Positions 10,488-21,867 of a stretch of 64,000 nt of DNA are shown piece by piece. The translations under genes and the position numbers were made by a program. Source of the stretch: Capra hircus (Eukaryota; Chordata; Mammalia; Artiodactyla; Bovidae); NCBI RefSeq assembly GCF_001704415.2, contig NC_030824.1:38063022-38127021 (forward strand), written 5' to 3'. The notes under the pieces were generated by a model. The model searched no databases. It saw only the letters and a list, made by a program, of their open reading frames with translations, and was not told the origin of the DNA. Within the stretch, counting starts at the first letter, position 1, and every line of letters begins with the position of its first letter.

Positions 10488-10561
10488 TGGCAGATTCATG
10501 TTGAAGTATGGCAAAACCAATACAACATTGTAAAGTAAAAATAAATAAATAAATAAAAATA
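10488..10561 (+). mobile_element. Ruminant L1 3' terminus, strongly 5'-truncated
   Basis: 'CACCCATGGCAGATTCATG' at 10491, 'TATGGCAAAACCAATACAAC' at 10508, then 'ATTGTAAAGTAAAAATAAAT' and an (AAAT)n tail. This is the same end as the copy at 46817-46936. Confidence 0.8.
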
Positions 10562-12235
10562 AAATGAAATTAAGCAACATAAAAAAAAGAATATAATGGT
10601 AAATTAATCCAGCTATCCCAGAAATACAGCATAGAGAGTAATGACAAAAAATTTTGAATCTGGTAAGTGGAAATGTATACAGTGAACTTCCAAACAGTGT
10701 TAAAAGTAAAATGTACATAGAGTTCTTAGAAGACATTTACTGCTTATGAACTTTTCTTCAATGTGAAGTTGAAGAAAAGATATGATAAGAGGGGTCATTT
10801 AATCATTCATATATTTTTCTGCTAATAAATTCTAAGAAAAATGTTGAGCATAGTCTCAGATAAGAATAAAACAAATTTATGTGTATATAATGGATTGCAG
10901 ATTGCAATTCAGTGCATCTTCAATGTAATATTAATATATACATAAACAGATATGTATACATATATATGATATTACACATATATAGTATACATGTATCTAC
11001 ATTTGATACTCAATCTACTAAGCTAATTTAATAATTTAGCTTTTACATATTAAATTAAATTGTTTATTTAATATTTTTCCTGAATATTCAAAATGTTTTA
11101 TAAATATCAATTCATTAATTTCAGTATTTTCTTGAAAAATAATTTATTATTATTAATAACAATTTTTCCAGTATAGAAATAGGCTTACCCTCAGGCTTAT
11201 TTCTTGAATTTTTGTGAAACCAGTGAATGAATGTATTGTTTTAAACCTCAAGCATAATATATTTATATTGAAATAGTTTAAATTGTGGCTACTTTGTATT
11301 TAATCAAACTGAAGTTATGGCCAGCATAGATTCCATTGCAAAAGCACATAAATGATTAGCAATGATTAGGGTAAACTTATAATTGTCTGAAAGACAGATA
11401 CATATAGTCAAGTTCTTTTTAATATATTCACATAAATCAAATAAATTTCCATGTGCCCCAAACAGAAGAAGAAGCTTTTCCTGATGCTGTGTTTGAAAAA
11501 GACTATTCATAGTGTCAGTGATTAAAGACTGCACTTATTGAGGAATATCTATAGAGGGAGAACAGGAAGCATGCTTCTGCTAAACATAGCACAAATACTG
11601 GATTCAGGAGACAATTTAGGGGTTCACAATGTAGTGCATAAAAAGTGACTGCTGAAAGCTTAGGAATCTGAATGGAAAAATAAGAATATTGTATGAGAAG
11701 TTTAATTCAAGTCTAAAAGGGGGATTTTTAGAATTTAAATCTTAATGATGTATACACAGGTCCCCAATCAGAAAAAAGTAGTACAACTCACTACTGTTCT
11801 GAATTAACTTCTCTGAGGGAGACTTGCCCTTGCTCATAATCCAGGCTAGAATCTTGGGTTTAACCACACAACTCATTCGCCCATTAGTCTCAGTAGTTCT
11901 CATCCCCAAGCATAACTGGGAAACAAGTGAAGTTCTATTCAGGGTATGGACACTGTGACATTATTTTTTCTCAAGTTGCTTTATGCTTTGTAATAGGTAC
12001 ACTCATACCCTAGTGACACTTCACCTTTCACTCCACTAATGGAACGCTTGTAGGTTTTTTCACACAGTCTTTACTTTCCAAGGTGATACAGAAAAATTTT
12101 GATGATTTTATCAGTGCTAAAGTGTTCGCTGGGAGGGTTACAATTATATGAACTTTTAGGACTCCAGCGATTTCTGATACCAAATATTAAGATTTATTTT
12201 TAAAGTCTAAATAATTTTTTCCATAATTTTTAAAA
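10562..12235. other. Unassigned AT-rich DNA with TA-rich low complexity
   Basis: An alternating TA/CATA-rich stretch occupies about 10925-10995. The rest shows no recognisable repeat; small open frames lack any familiar motif. Confidence 0.5.
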
Positions 12236-12605
12236 ATGCATTTTTTAATTGAAAGAAAATTGCTTTACTATGCTGTGCTGATTTCTGCCATACAACGATG
12301 CAAATCAGCCACAATTATACATATATCCCCTCCTCTGAGCCTCCCTCCCCTCCCCCTATCCCACCCCTCTAGCTCATCACAGAGTGCCAAGCTGGACTCC
12401 CTGTTATATATATATATAGCAGCTTCTCACCAGCTATCTGTTTACAATAGCTAGGACATGGAAGCAACCCAGATGTCCATCTACAGATGAATGGATAAAG
12501 AAGATGTATTATGCATATACAATAAGAACGAATTTGAGTCAGTTTTAGTGAGGTGGATGAACCTAGAGCCTGTTGTACAGATTGAAGCCAAATAGTCTAA
12601 GCCTT
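12236..12605. mobile_element. L1 3' end with 5' inversion (twin-priming structure)
   Basis: 12236-12442 is antisense L1 3' UTR ('TTGCTTTACTATGCTGTGC', 'CATATATCCCCTCCTCTGAG', 'CTAGCTCATCACAGAG'). Orientation flips at about 12443, and 12443-12605 is sense L1 ORF2 end ('ACAATAGCTAGGACATGGAA', 'GATGAATGGATAAAGAAGAT'). An internal (TA)n run lies at 12404-12417. Confidence 0.75.
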
Positions 12606-12764
12606 TTAAATGTCCCCATGTAAGAGTAGTCGTATTTTTAATACACCCTGATTGCACTGATTACAGAAACCCACTGTCCATATAAACTCAATAATCCTTT
12701 GTAGTAACCCATGGTCCCTGTGATTCAGACCTCAAAGGTCAGAAGTCATCAATCTTACCTAATT

Positions 12765-12895
12765 CTCTCATGTTGTGCTTGTAAACACTGAGGTGTAGAG
12801 AGGTTTAATGACCCTACCCAATGTATCTGTCTAACTGGGCTAGAACCTAGGTCTTTTTGACTCCTTGAAATGTGTCAATACCACTGTAAGTCTTT
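12765..12895 (+). mobile_element. MIR SINE fragment
   Basis: 'AACACTGAGGTGTAGAGAGG' at 12785-12804, 'TTTAATGACCCTACCCAATG', and 'GGCTAGAACCTAGGTC' at about 12838-12853 follow the MIR core and tail. Confidence 0.6.
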
Positions 12896-12934
12896 ACACA
12901 TTCTCTCCTGTTTTATGGAGTCGAATAGCATAAT

Positions 12935-13270
12935 GTAGTTTTATATTGGAGTACAATTGCTTTAAATACCGTAAGCTTCTGCTGTACAATGAAGTGAATC
13001 AGCTACAAGTATGCATAATATCCCCTTCCTCTTGGACTTCCCTCCCTCTGCCCAACTCTTCTAGGTCATCACAGAGCCCTGAGCTGAGCTCCCTGCGCTG
13101 CAGAGCAGCTTCCCCCTGTCTATTTTACACATGGTAGTGAGTACATGTAAATCCTAATCTTCAGATTCAGCCCAGCCTCCCCCCCTTCCCTCTCTGTGTT
13201 CATAAGCCCATTTTCTACATCCGTGTCTCTATTCGCGCCCTGAAAATAGGCTCGTCTGTACCAGGGCCAG
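12935..13270 (-). mobile_element. L1 3' UTR, antisense
   Basis: 'TATTGGAGTACAATTGCTTT' at 12945 (reverse of the L1 terminus), 'TCTGCTGTACAATGAAGTGA', 'ATATCCCCTTCC', then 'CATCACAGAGCCCTGAGCTG' and 'GTGTCTCTATTCGCGCCCTG' at about 13224-13243. Confidence 0.85.
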
Positions 13271-14463
13271 ATGTGTAATGTAATGTTAAAACCCGCTGGT
13301 CAAAGACCACCAGGAATACACCTGTCATCAAGAAAGTTTCTGAAGTAAGAGAGAAGGCACACCACAGGGACTATGGGATGCCGTGCTATGAGGCAATAGG
13401 AAGGGGTTTACTATAGTATTTGGAGTTATGCTGCTGATTCTAAACAGGGTTAAGTAAAGCTGAGTTCAGTCTGTGTTGGGCGCTCTCTGTGCAAGTGGGG
13501 GTGTCGATAACTTTTATCTAGAAGGAGGAGGTACTGAAGTGGGGTTAGAGTTGTCTTTGGTGAAGCAGTAGGAGGCACTTGGGTTAGTAAGAAGAAGCGT
13601 ATGTTTTGTGAGACTTGTGGCTGCAAGGTCTTTATCTCTTATCTCAGACGTGGTCACTGAGAGGCAGGTTCTCTGTCTTGCTCCCTTCCAGTCATAGCAT
13701 GCCTTGCTTGCTCATTGTGTATGTTGTTCATATCCTGTGGACCGTATTTATGTTCATTAGGGAACACTGGAGCTTAGATGTCAGCTGCCAGAACCATTTG
13801 TCATTTTCTCTGTCATGTATAGGACAGGCTATGTTGCTTCAGAAAGCATATTTGAATCAATAGACAAAGTAGTGAAAAGGAACACTCTAGTTCAATACAA
13901 GAGACAATTAGGCACCTAAAAATGAAATGATTTGTCTCTCAAAACTGCATTCTCTTATACTGAAATGATTTGCAAGTCAAGATCCATTGGTAAGAGGATG
14001 ATTGGAATGTATGCCAGTGCTAAGATTTTATACTTTTAGGTCTAATCCTCAAACTTGCCATAATCATAAAGATTTGGGGCTCAGTTGGAAGAGACAGTCA
14101 TGGCTGAATGAATTTAATAGGCATTAGCTTTCATTTCACACTTCGCAAGTAAAATGCAATATTTTGCTTCATAAGGGCTTGAACTGTAGCTCAAATATTG
14201 GCCTTAAGTCATATATGATTTTGTCTCTTACTGTCTTATACGTATTTCATGAAAAGAAGATCTTTGTAGAAGCAGTACATCTATTAAAACTGGAAGAATA
14301 CACAGAATTTTATCAGAGTCCTTTCTGCTAGGATAAAATGTATATTCACAAAAAATTAACTTTCTTGAACACTTCTAACTCTTTCCTTTGTCAATATATA
14401 TGATTAACACAATTTCTCTCTTTCTCCCATCTGTACCTATTAAATTACTATCCATTCATATCA
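13271..14463. other. Unassigned DNA
   Basis: About 13330-13860 is richer in G+C than its surroundings and could be a decayed LTR, but I cannot place it in a family. The 82-codon frame at 13615-13863 has no recognisable domain. Confidence 0.4.
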
Positions 14464-14643
14464 TCTGGTAAAGAATCCGCCTGTAATGCGGGAGACCTGG
14501 GTTTGATCCCTGGGTTGGGAAGATCCCCTGGAGAAGGGAAGGCTACCCATTTCAGTGTTCTGGCCTGGAGAATTTCATGAACTGTATGGTCCATGGGGTT
14601 GCAAAAGTTGGACACGACCAAGCGTCTTTCACTTTCACTTTCA
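14464..14643 (+). mobile_element. Bov-tA SINE, 5'-truncated
   Basis: Starts inside the tRNA-derived head at 'CTGGTAAAGAATCCGCC' (A-box partly missing), with the intact B-box 'GGTTTGATCCC' and a BovA body ending in repeated CACTTT. Confidence 0.88.
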
Positions 14644-14657
14644 TTAATATCTGGGTA

Positions 14658-14942
14658 AAGGGCTTCACTGTTGCCTCAGTGGTAACGAATCCACTTGCCA
14701 ATGCAGGAGACACACGTTCAGTCCCTCGTCAGGGAAGATCCCACATGCTGCGGAGCAATGAAACCCGAGCACCACAACTATTGAGCGTGTACTCTGGGGC
14801 CCGGAAGCCACAACTACTGAAGCTCATGTGCGAGCCTGTGCTCCTCAATAAGAGAAGCCCGTGCAAGAGAGTAGCCCCCGCTGGCCATAACTAGAGAAAA
14901 GTCCAGGCAGGAGTGATGACCCAGCACAGACAAAAAATAAAA
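14658..14942 (+). mobile_element. CHR-type SINE
   Basis: 'GGGCTTCACTGTTGCCTCAG' head at 14660, 'CCACTTGCCAATGCAGGAGA', 'GATCCCACATGCTGCGGAGC' at 14738-14757, repeated 'CCACAACTA' motifs, 'AGTAGCCCCCGCTGG' and an A-rich AAAAAATAAAAAG tail. Confidence 0.88.
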
Positions 14943-15008
14943 AGATCCAACTTAGGAATTCGAATGTAACCCCTTGAATGCTGCCGTCTCTGATTCTGAT
15001 TCTCTGAT

Positions 15009-15497
15009 TGTGGTGTAAGGTCTATAATTATGGCCTAGATTTATGTGCTGCCTTAACATCTGGGGAAACTGAGGCCCTCAAGGAGCCCAACTGCAAGTCT
15101 CTCTCCCCACCTTCCTCCCACAGATCAGGTCCCCTCAGTTAACAACCCTCCTTATCAAGAGGACCAGGCACAGTTCCTGTTTATCCCTCAGTAGATAGTT
15201 TCAGTTCCCTGCAAACTTGTGGACTTACTCAAACAAGACAGTAACATCCTCCCCCAGGAACCATGGTGCTTCTCACCCTCCTGATACTATACATCCTGCC
15301 TCCCACGATCCCTAGTTGTTTACTGCGTCCCTGAGTGCAACTCCCATGTGGCCCTCTGTGCAGGGTAGTCTCCCCCTTCCCACAGGCTGTGATTGTATGT
15401 GACTAATAAACTGCTTTTGATCTCATTTGTCCAGGGTTAGGTGTTGTGTGTTTGGCCATCTCCATGACCTTAGGGCAGGAATCCCTCTATCACAACA
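15009..15497 (+). mobile_element. Solo LTR-like element (endogenous retrovirus class I appearance)
   Basis: Pyrimidine-rich U3-like sequence with CCCC-rich blocks is followed by an AATAAA signal at 15405-15410, then a GT-rich 'GTGTTGTGTGTTTGGCC' stretch, the layout of an LTR R/U5 region. TG and CA-type ends are possible at 15009 and 15497 but no clear TSD is seen. No internal retroviral genes flank it. Family not identified. Confidence 0.5.
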
Positions 15498-15608
15498 GGG
15501 TAAAGAGGAGGCAATTAACACATAGACTTCTCCACTCTCCCTAAAGCAAGAAGGAGTGTTTTTCTATTTTCCTAACATTTGGTATGCCCCAGCACCATTT
15601 TTCATCTT

Positions 15609-15808
15609 GCTCATGCTCAGTTGCTAAGTGGTGTCCAACTCTTTGTGACCTGTGGACTGCAGCCCACCAAGCTCCTCTGTCCATGGGCTTTTCCAGGCAA
15701 GAATACTAGAGTATGTTGCCGTTTTCTTCTCCAGGGGCTCTTCCCAATCCAAGGATCAAACCTGCCTCTCCTGCTTTGGCAGATGGGTTCTTTACCAGGG
15801 AAGCCCAT
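15609..15808 (-). mobile_element. Bov-tA SINE, antisense
   Basis: 'GCTCAGTTGCTAAGTGGTG' opening, 'CTCCTCTGTCCATGGGC' body, and the reversed head 'TTTACCAGGGAAGCCC' at 15791-15806. The A-box segment is partly deleted. Confidence 0.9.
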
Positions 15809-15923
15809 CATTTATTTTATTTATTATATTGTGGCTTAAATTGTAGCTATATTTTGACAATAGTGACTTCTTACTGCAAAGTGGACAGAGATTTGAGTGT
15901 TACTCAGCTTTGTATTTTCTCTA

Positions 15924-16230
15924 GCTTCGCTTGTAGCTCAGTACAATCCACTGCAATGCAGGAGACCCTGGTTTAATTCCTGGGTCAGGAAGATCCCTTC
16001 GAGAAGGGTTAGGCTACCTACTCTATTATTCTTGGGCTTCCCTGGTGGCTCAGCTGGTAAAGAACCCACCTGCAATGTGGGAGACCTGGGTTCAATCCCT
16101 GGGTTGGGAAGATCCCTTGGAGAAGAGAACAGCTACCCACTCCAGTATTCTGGCCTGGAGAATTCCATGGACTGTATCCATGGGGTCTCAAAGAGTTGGA
16201 CATGACTGAGCGACTTTCACTTTTCACTTT
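15924..16230 (+). mobile_element. Bov-tA SINE with duplicated tRNA-derived module
   Basis: A first head-plus-B-box module (15924-16033) runs directly into a complete element starting 'GGGCTTCCCTGGTGGCTCAG' at 16034. The second module ends with the CACTTTTCACTTT tail. This two-module plan matches those at 61216 and 61975. Confidence 0.9.
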
Positions 16231-18366
16231 AGGGTTGACCAAGGCATCTTATAGACAGTATAATGATTTTATATTACATTAGTCCATTATATCAGTTCAC
16301 ATCATATTAGTACATGTTTGCTTGTTTTCTAATTTTATATCAATTTCTGTCTAATTTTTGATCATAAGAAACATTTTTTGTCTTTGTCTAATTGAAACAG
16401 TTTATTCTGTAAAAGCCAGAAGTACATTAAAAAAGGAACTTTTACTGGATCAGCCTTGAGGCTGCAATACAACTGTGACAGAGAGCCACTTCAGCACATT
16501 TTATTGTGTCCAGCTGGAGACTGGTGCTAAGCTAGTTGCTCATCACCAGTCCTACTGGGGTGACAGTTCTTCATATTAATCCTTCTTTATTTTGATCCTA
16601 CTGGATACCATACATCACTGATAAGGCCAAGACTGTAACTGCCACATCACTGTTAGAGATGGAGCTAGTTTTATAAGTTTAGGCCAGCTCCAGAATTGTT
16701 TTTTGCTGTTCGATTTTGCTTTAGTGGCAAAAAGTAATTTAGACACACACACACATAGTTAGGAGAACAGACTTTTAAGCAGAGAAGTGATGGGAAGAAA
16801 CTTAAGCTTTCTGGAGATCATGATGTAATTTACAGGACAAGGGAAAAGTAATACTAATGTAATAATCTAGAAGTGAAGGAATTCAGCCTTGTGGTCAGAT
16901 GATATTGAAAAATAAAGTTGTTTCTCCAATGTCTAGGCTCTCTTGCCTTAGAATTTCCCAGCAAACATCCAGTTTATTCTGATTTCTTCCCCCTTTCTGA
17001 TAGTCATACGTTCCCTCACCACACCTCTTGAATTTTACAATTTTAACGGTGTAAATGGTGCTCTTTAAATACTTCATTTTGCTTTGCTTCTTCAATAATA
17101 CTGGAAAACTGAGAACATAAATAAGGTTTTATTTCTATCCTTATGATGTCTGGAAGGATATCAGTGGGCACTTCATGAGTTCTTACTGGATTTGGACAGG
17201 TAAAGTGATTTTGCAGGAGTCTGAAGAATGCATTTGAGAATGGAGGAGAGAAATAGCTACATATCTGCATATAGATATAGAGATATACACATGTACATAT
17301 TTTATGTACACATTTATATTATACACAAATATATTTAGATATGCAATATATTATATATCCTATATGCCTAGATACATTCTCTATATACTTATGTTTATAT
17401 ATTCATATATATATTCTCCCTATACATTTCTATACATCCAAGAAAGTGTTCTAAAATGCTCCGTATATGTTCTGTCAATTAGTCTTCATAGTTATCCTGG
17501 TGAAGTGCTTGTGTCTCTTTTATTGTGAAGGAAACAGGCTTAGAGAATTTGCCTACTATTTGCTAAAATCTGAAAGAAATCTAAACCGGACTAACTCCAT
17601 TATGTTCTCATCAGCACATTACCAATGGCTTTTACTGTCTCTATATTATGAAACTATTACTAGGCTACATCAGTATTGTCTCTTTTATCAAAATACATGA
17701 TAATGATTTTTATCTTGATAATTTAAGTAGATGATAATTTTGGTTAATTTCTACTAAAACAATGAGAAAGTTAGATGCAAAAAATTCATAGACAACTTCA
17801 TTTTATAATGTCTTAAGAAAAATGTTATAATCACAGACATATGCCAATTGTACAGTCGGACCTTGAAAGACATAAGGTCTTAGCTGTTAAAAATTCTCCA
17901 AAGTACAATCATGTATAAGTCACAAAATCTTTCCACTTGTTTGAAATTCTGAAGTTTTCTATATAATTACTTCTTGAAAACTCACATTTGCTACATGAGA
18001 ATGGAAGGGAGAAACATATATATAGATATATATTCTATCTGTTCATCTATCTATGGCTCAAACTGGCTATATCCAATATGAGAATCAGAGATTGACGCTC
18101 CTAAAACTTGTTTAATTAAGTTAAATGTGAACTCTGATCAATAACAGATAATTATGTTATTACCATATTTCACAACATCTATCTCATTCTCATCTTTCAA
18201 ATTACAGGCATACATTTTCCGAATATCAATTTACATTCATGGTGAACCAGAAGCTTTTTGTTTTGTTTCTTTGAAAAAGATACATCCAGCATTCAACAGT
18301 CCTTAAGTCTTAACTATTCCTGTTGATTTTTGAAATGTTGAGAAGTGATAATTTTTATTAAATGTT
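16231..18366. other. Mostly unassigned DNA with TA-rich low complexity
   Basis: A (CA)7 run lies at 16741-16755. 17270-17440 is a TATA/CATA-rich tract, and 18016-18056 a second. 17476-17560 faintly resembles a MIR core ('GAAGGAAACAGGCTTAGAGA') but is too diverged to call firmly. Confidence 0.45.
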
Positions 18367-18945
18367 TATCACTGCAGATAGTGACTGCAGCCATGAAATT
18401 AAAAGACACTTACTCCTTGGAAGGAAAGTTATGACCAACCTAGACAGCACATTAAAAAGCAGAGACATTACTTTGCCAACAAAGAACTGTCTAATCAAGG
18501 CTATGCTTTTTCCAGTAGCCATGTATGGATGTGAGAGTTGGACTATAAAGAAAGCTGAGCATCACAGAATCAATGCTTTTGAACTGTGGTATTGGAGAAG
18601 ACTATTTGCAGTCCCTTGGACTGCAAGGAGATCCAACCAGTCCGTCCTAGAGGAAATCAGTCCTGAATATTCATTGGAAGAGTCCTTCCAATGAATGTTG
18701 AAGCTGAAACTCTAATACTTTGGCCACCTGGTGCGAAGAGCTGACTCATCTGAAAAGACTCTGATGCTGGGAAAGATTGAAGGCACAAGGAGAAAGAGAC
18801 GACAGAGGATAGGATGGTTGGATGGCATCACCGACTCAATGGACACGAGTCTGGGTAAACTCTGGAAGTTGGTGATGGACAGGGAGGCCTGGCGTGCTGC
18901 AGTCCATGCGGTTGCAGAGTTGGACATGACTGAATGACTGAACTG
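18367..18945 (+). mobile_element. BovB LINE 3' fragment
   Basis: Begins at 'ATCACTGCAGATAGTGACTG' (C-terminal part of the ORF) and ends 'GAATGACTGAACTGATGACA'. An open frame of 110 codons (18362-18694) covers the region after the reverse transcriptase palm; it includes CESW and a C-terminal ARRSNQS word, then frameshifts. No RT catalytic box remains. Confidence 0.93.
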
Positions 18946-18990
18946 ATGACAGGTATGTGTATGTATATATATATATAGGTATGTGTGTAC

Positions 18991-19127
18991 ATCCTGGAAG
19001 AGGAAATCACAACCAACTCCTGTAATCTTGCCTGAAGAATTTCATGAACAGAGGAGCCTGGTGGGTTATAGTCCATGGGGTTGGTCGCGGAGAGTCAGAG
19101 ATGACTAAGCAACCTAGCAGCAGCACC
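18991..19127 (+). mobile_element. Bov-A monomer, 5'-truncated
   Basis: Starts mid-body at 'CTGGAAGAGGAAATCACAAC' and ends with 'CAACCTAGCAGCAGCA', the Bov-A2-type 3' end. It is flanked on both sides by TATATA-rich sequence. Confidence 0.82.
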
Positions 19128-20705
19128 ATATATGTATATATATAGTAAATTAGTCTGCCTATTATAAAACAAGAGCTGGTACGTACCTACCATGTAAGAC
19201 TATTTTAAAACCTGAGTCATTTAATTTAACATTTAAAGATTTAGGAGGCTGGATGACAGTTATATAAATATAAATCATTATTATCATGGCTATTTTCAGG
19301 GTTTAGTTGGACTTGCAAAAAAAAAAAAAAAAATCTTGTCTCTTTTGCTTTGCTCTGAAATCTTAAGTGTTCTTTAGTCCCAAAAAAGAGGAGACAGCAG
19401 CAAAAGAAAAAAAGAGCCAACTGGCATTAGTGAGAAGAGAAAAACCCTCTGCGTATTCCAGTGTCTCTTGCTTCTTCTGCCAGTGAAGCCATGTGTTCGT
19501 GTTACTCAAATTGGATGCAGGTGTGTGTCCATCCACCCTCTTAAAATCACATAACAAATGGAGAAAATGGAGCAAAACAACAAACTTCTCCGAGACTGTG
19601 GGAAAGAAAATGCCCAGCGATGAAGTTCGCTTCACTTTCCTTATATGTACATTCAGTCAGACTTCTCAGTGTATACAATGAAGTCCTGAAATCCCGGTTT
19701 TAAGATTGAGATCTCTTGTAACGAGAGCCAAGGGAGCTCAAATCCCTGGTGGACATGCTGTTTGATGGCCTCTTTTAAATGTGTACCGTTTTTTTTTTTT
19801 TAAACTTCGATTATTGTTGTTCCCAAAAGCTGGGCCTATTTCATTACTATTTTGGTAACTGCAATAATCTATTTCTGAATGCCTATAATAAACCAGTTTC
19901 ACTAACGTGTATTTCATATTATACATGACGTAAGATCTATTGATACTCTTATATTCTACACTTGAGGATTTGGGGAACTTTCCTCCTCTTGGGGAAAGAT
20001 GAATTATGCTGTGACTGGTTTAGAACCCTTTAAAAGCACGTGCACATAAAGAAAGACATATTTGTGTCCTTTTTCTTTTTCATAGCTCACAAGCTTTGCT
20101 AAAAATTACACCATTCATCTAACTCTTTGAGCACATAGAGCATTGTTAATTTTTTATTTTATTTTCTATATGAGATTGTTATTTGGTGCCATGTGAAGGA
20201 TGTGTCAGATGCTTTTTGGAGAGGTGATCTTTTAAGAATGAATTTTGGACACTAACATTTCTCTGTGTTACTAGTCTTCGCAATTTGACTTCCATTGTAT
20301 TTCTCAGTTGTATATTTGAACTCCTTTTATTTATATTTATTTTCCTTTAAGTTACTCTTGGTGTCCTATTTCAATGAATGGACAATAGGTTTTGAGTAGA
20401 TTTGTAACTAGCCCATTAACTAAATATTATAAAATATTTATACCTCTGTCTGTAAGATAACTCATGACTGATATTAAAGAGAAAAGGAAGTTGAAGAGAC
20501 AATAAAGGAAATCAAATTTGCTTTATTAAGTAAATATTATAAGAGAGAACAAATCAACCATATAACTTGTAAATGAAATCCTCTGAAAGGATATTGGAAA
20601 TGATACAAAGCTTTAATTTCTGAGGTGTTTGTACATGTTCTCTGATAAAGTCATAAACTGCTCATTGTAACTGAATAGATACAAACCTTTCTCTCATGGA
20701 GCCAT
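19128..20705. other. Unassigned unique-looking DNA
   Basis: No ruminant or older repeat recognised over about 1.5 kb apart from an A17 run at 19317-19333 and a T tract near 19789-19801. The 90- and 62-codon frames at 19363-19681 overlap on opposite strands and have no familiar motif. Confidence 0.5.
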
Positions 20706-21867
20706 CAGTTCAGTTCAGTTCAGTTCAGTTCAGTCACTCTGTCGTGTCCGACTCTTTGCGACCTCATGAATCCCAGCACGCCAGGCGTCCCTGTCCATCA
20801 CCATCTCCCGGAGTTCACCCAGACTCACGCCCATCGAGCCAGTGATGCCATTCAGCCATCTCATCCTCGGTCGTCCCCTTCTCCTCCTGCCCTCAATCCC
20901 TCCCAGCATCAGAGTCTTTTCCAATGAGTCAACCCTTCTCATGAGGTGGCCAAACTACTGGAGTTTCAGCTTTAGCATCATTCCCTCCAAAGAAATCCCA
21001 GGACTGATCTCCTTCAGAATGGACTGGTTGGATCTCCTTGCAGTCCAAGGGACTCTCAAGAGTCTTCTCCAACACTACAGTTCAAAAGCATCAATTCTTT
21101 AGTGCTCAGCTTTCTTCACAGTCCAACTCTCACATCCATACATGACCACTGGAAAAACCATAGCCCTTGACTAGACGGACCTTTGTTGGCAAAGTAATGT
21201 CTGTGCTTTTGAATATGCTATCTAGGTTGGTCATAACTTTCCTTCCAAGGAGTAAGCATCTTTTAATTTCCTTCCTGCAGTCACCATCTGCAGTGATTTT
21301 GGAGCCCCCCCCCAAATAAAGTCTGACACTGTTTCCACTCTTTCCCCATCTATTTGCCATGAAGTGATGGGAGCGGATGCCATGATCTTCGTTTTCTGAA
21401 TGTTGAGCTTTAAGCCAACTTTTTCACTCTCCTCTTTCACTTTCATCAAGAGACTTTTTAGTTCTTCATTTTCTGCCATAATGGTGGTGTCATCTGCATA
21501 TCTGAGGTTATTGATATTTCTCTTGGCAATCTTGATTCCAGCTTGTGCTTCTTCCAGCCCAGCGTTTCTCATGATGTATTCTGCATATAAGTTAAATAAG
21601 CAGGGTGACAGTATACAGCCTTGATGTATTTCTTTTCCAATTTTGAACCAGTCTGTTGTTCCATGTCCAGTTCTAACTGTTGCTTCCTGACCTGCATACA
21701 GATTTCTCAAGAGGCAGGTCAGGTGGTGGGGTATTCCCATCTCTCTCAGAATTTTCCACAGTTTATTGTGATCCACACAAACAAAGGCTTTGGCATAGTC
21801 AATAAAGCAGAAATAGATGTTTTCTGGAACTCTCTTGCTTTTTCCATGATCCAGCGGATGTTGGCAA
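20706..21867 (-). mobile_element. BovB LINE, 5'-truncated, antisense
   Basis: Opens with a reversed GTTCAG-type tail of about five units (20706-20733) and extends into the reverse transcriptase, ending at 'CAGCGGATGTTGGCAA'. At about 1.16 kb it is one of the two longest BovB reverse transcriptase copies here. Confidence 0.95.
21231..21867 (-). pseudogene. BovB reverse transcriptase remnant
   Basis: Open frame read on the minus strand from about 21867 down to 21231, the BovB part of a 248-codon frame whose upstream end is unrelated DNA. It contains FCFIDYAKAF, an IHQGC box (RQGC in the better copies; R to H) and an intact YADD box. After residues SDFIWGG the native frame is lost at a C9 run (21305-21313) and continues in another frame (21130-21360). 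A further in-frame stop lies at 21099-21101, where copy 31426-31941 has an arginine codon. The N-terminal endonuclease is absent. This is a dead RTE-type ORF. Confidence 0.85.

Noticed and set aside
10368..10736. 122-codon hydrophobic minus-strand frame that looks like a membrane protein
   Set aside because: The hydrophobicity comes from A-rich DNA read as Phe/Leu-rich protein, and the frame crosses an L1 3' terminus.
16034..16110. tRNA-Glu-like sequence as a functional tRNA gene
   Set aside because: It is the tRNA-derived head of a Bov-tA SINE; the cloverleaf arms and acceptor stem are not preserved.
20701..20733. GTTCAG direct repeats as a CRISPR-like or regulatory array
   Set aside because: They are the short tandem tail of BovB LINEs, without spacers.
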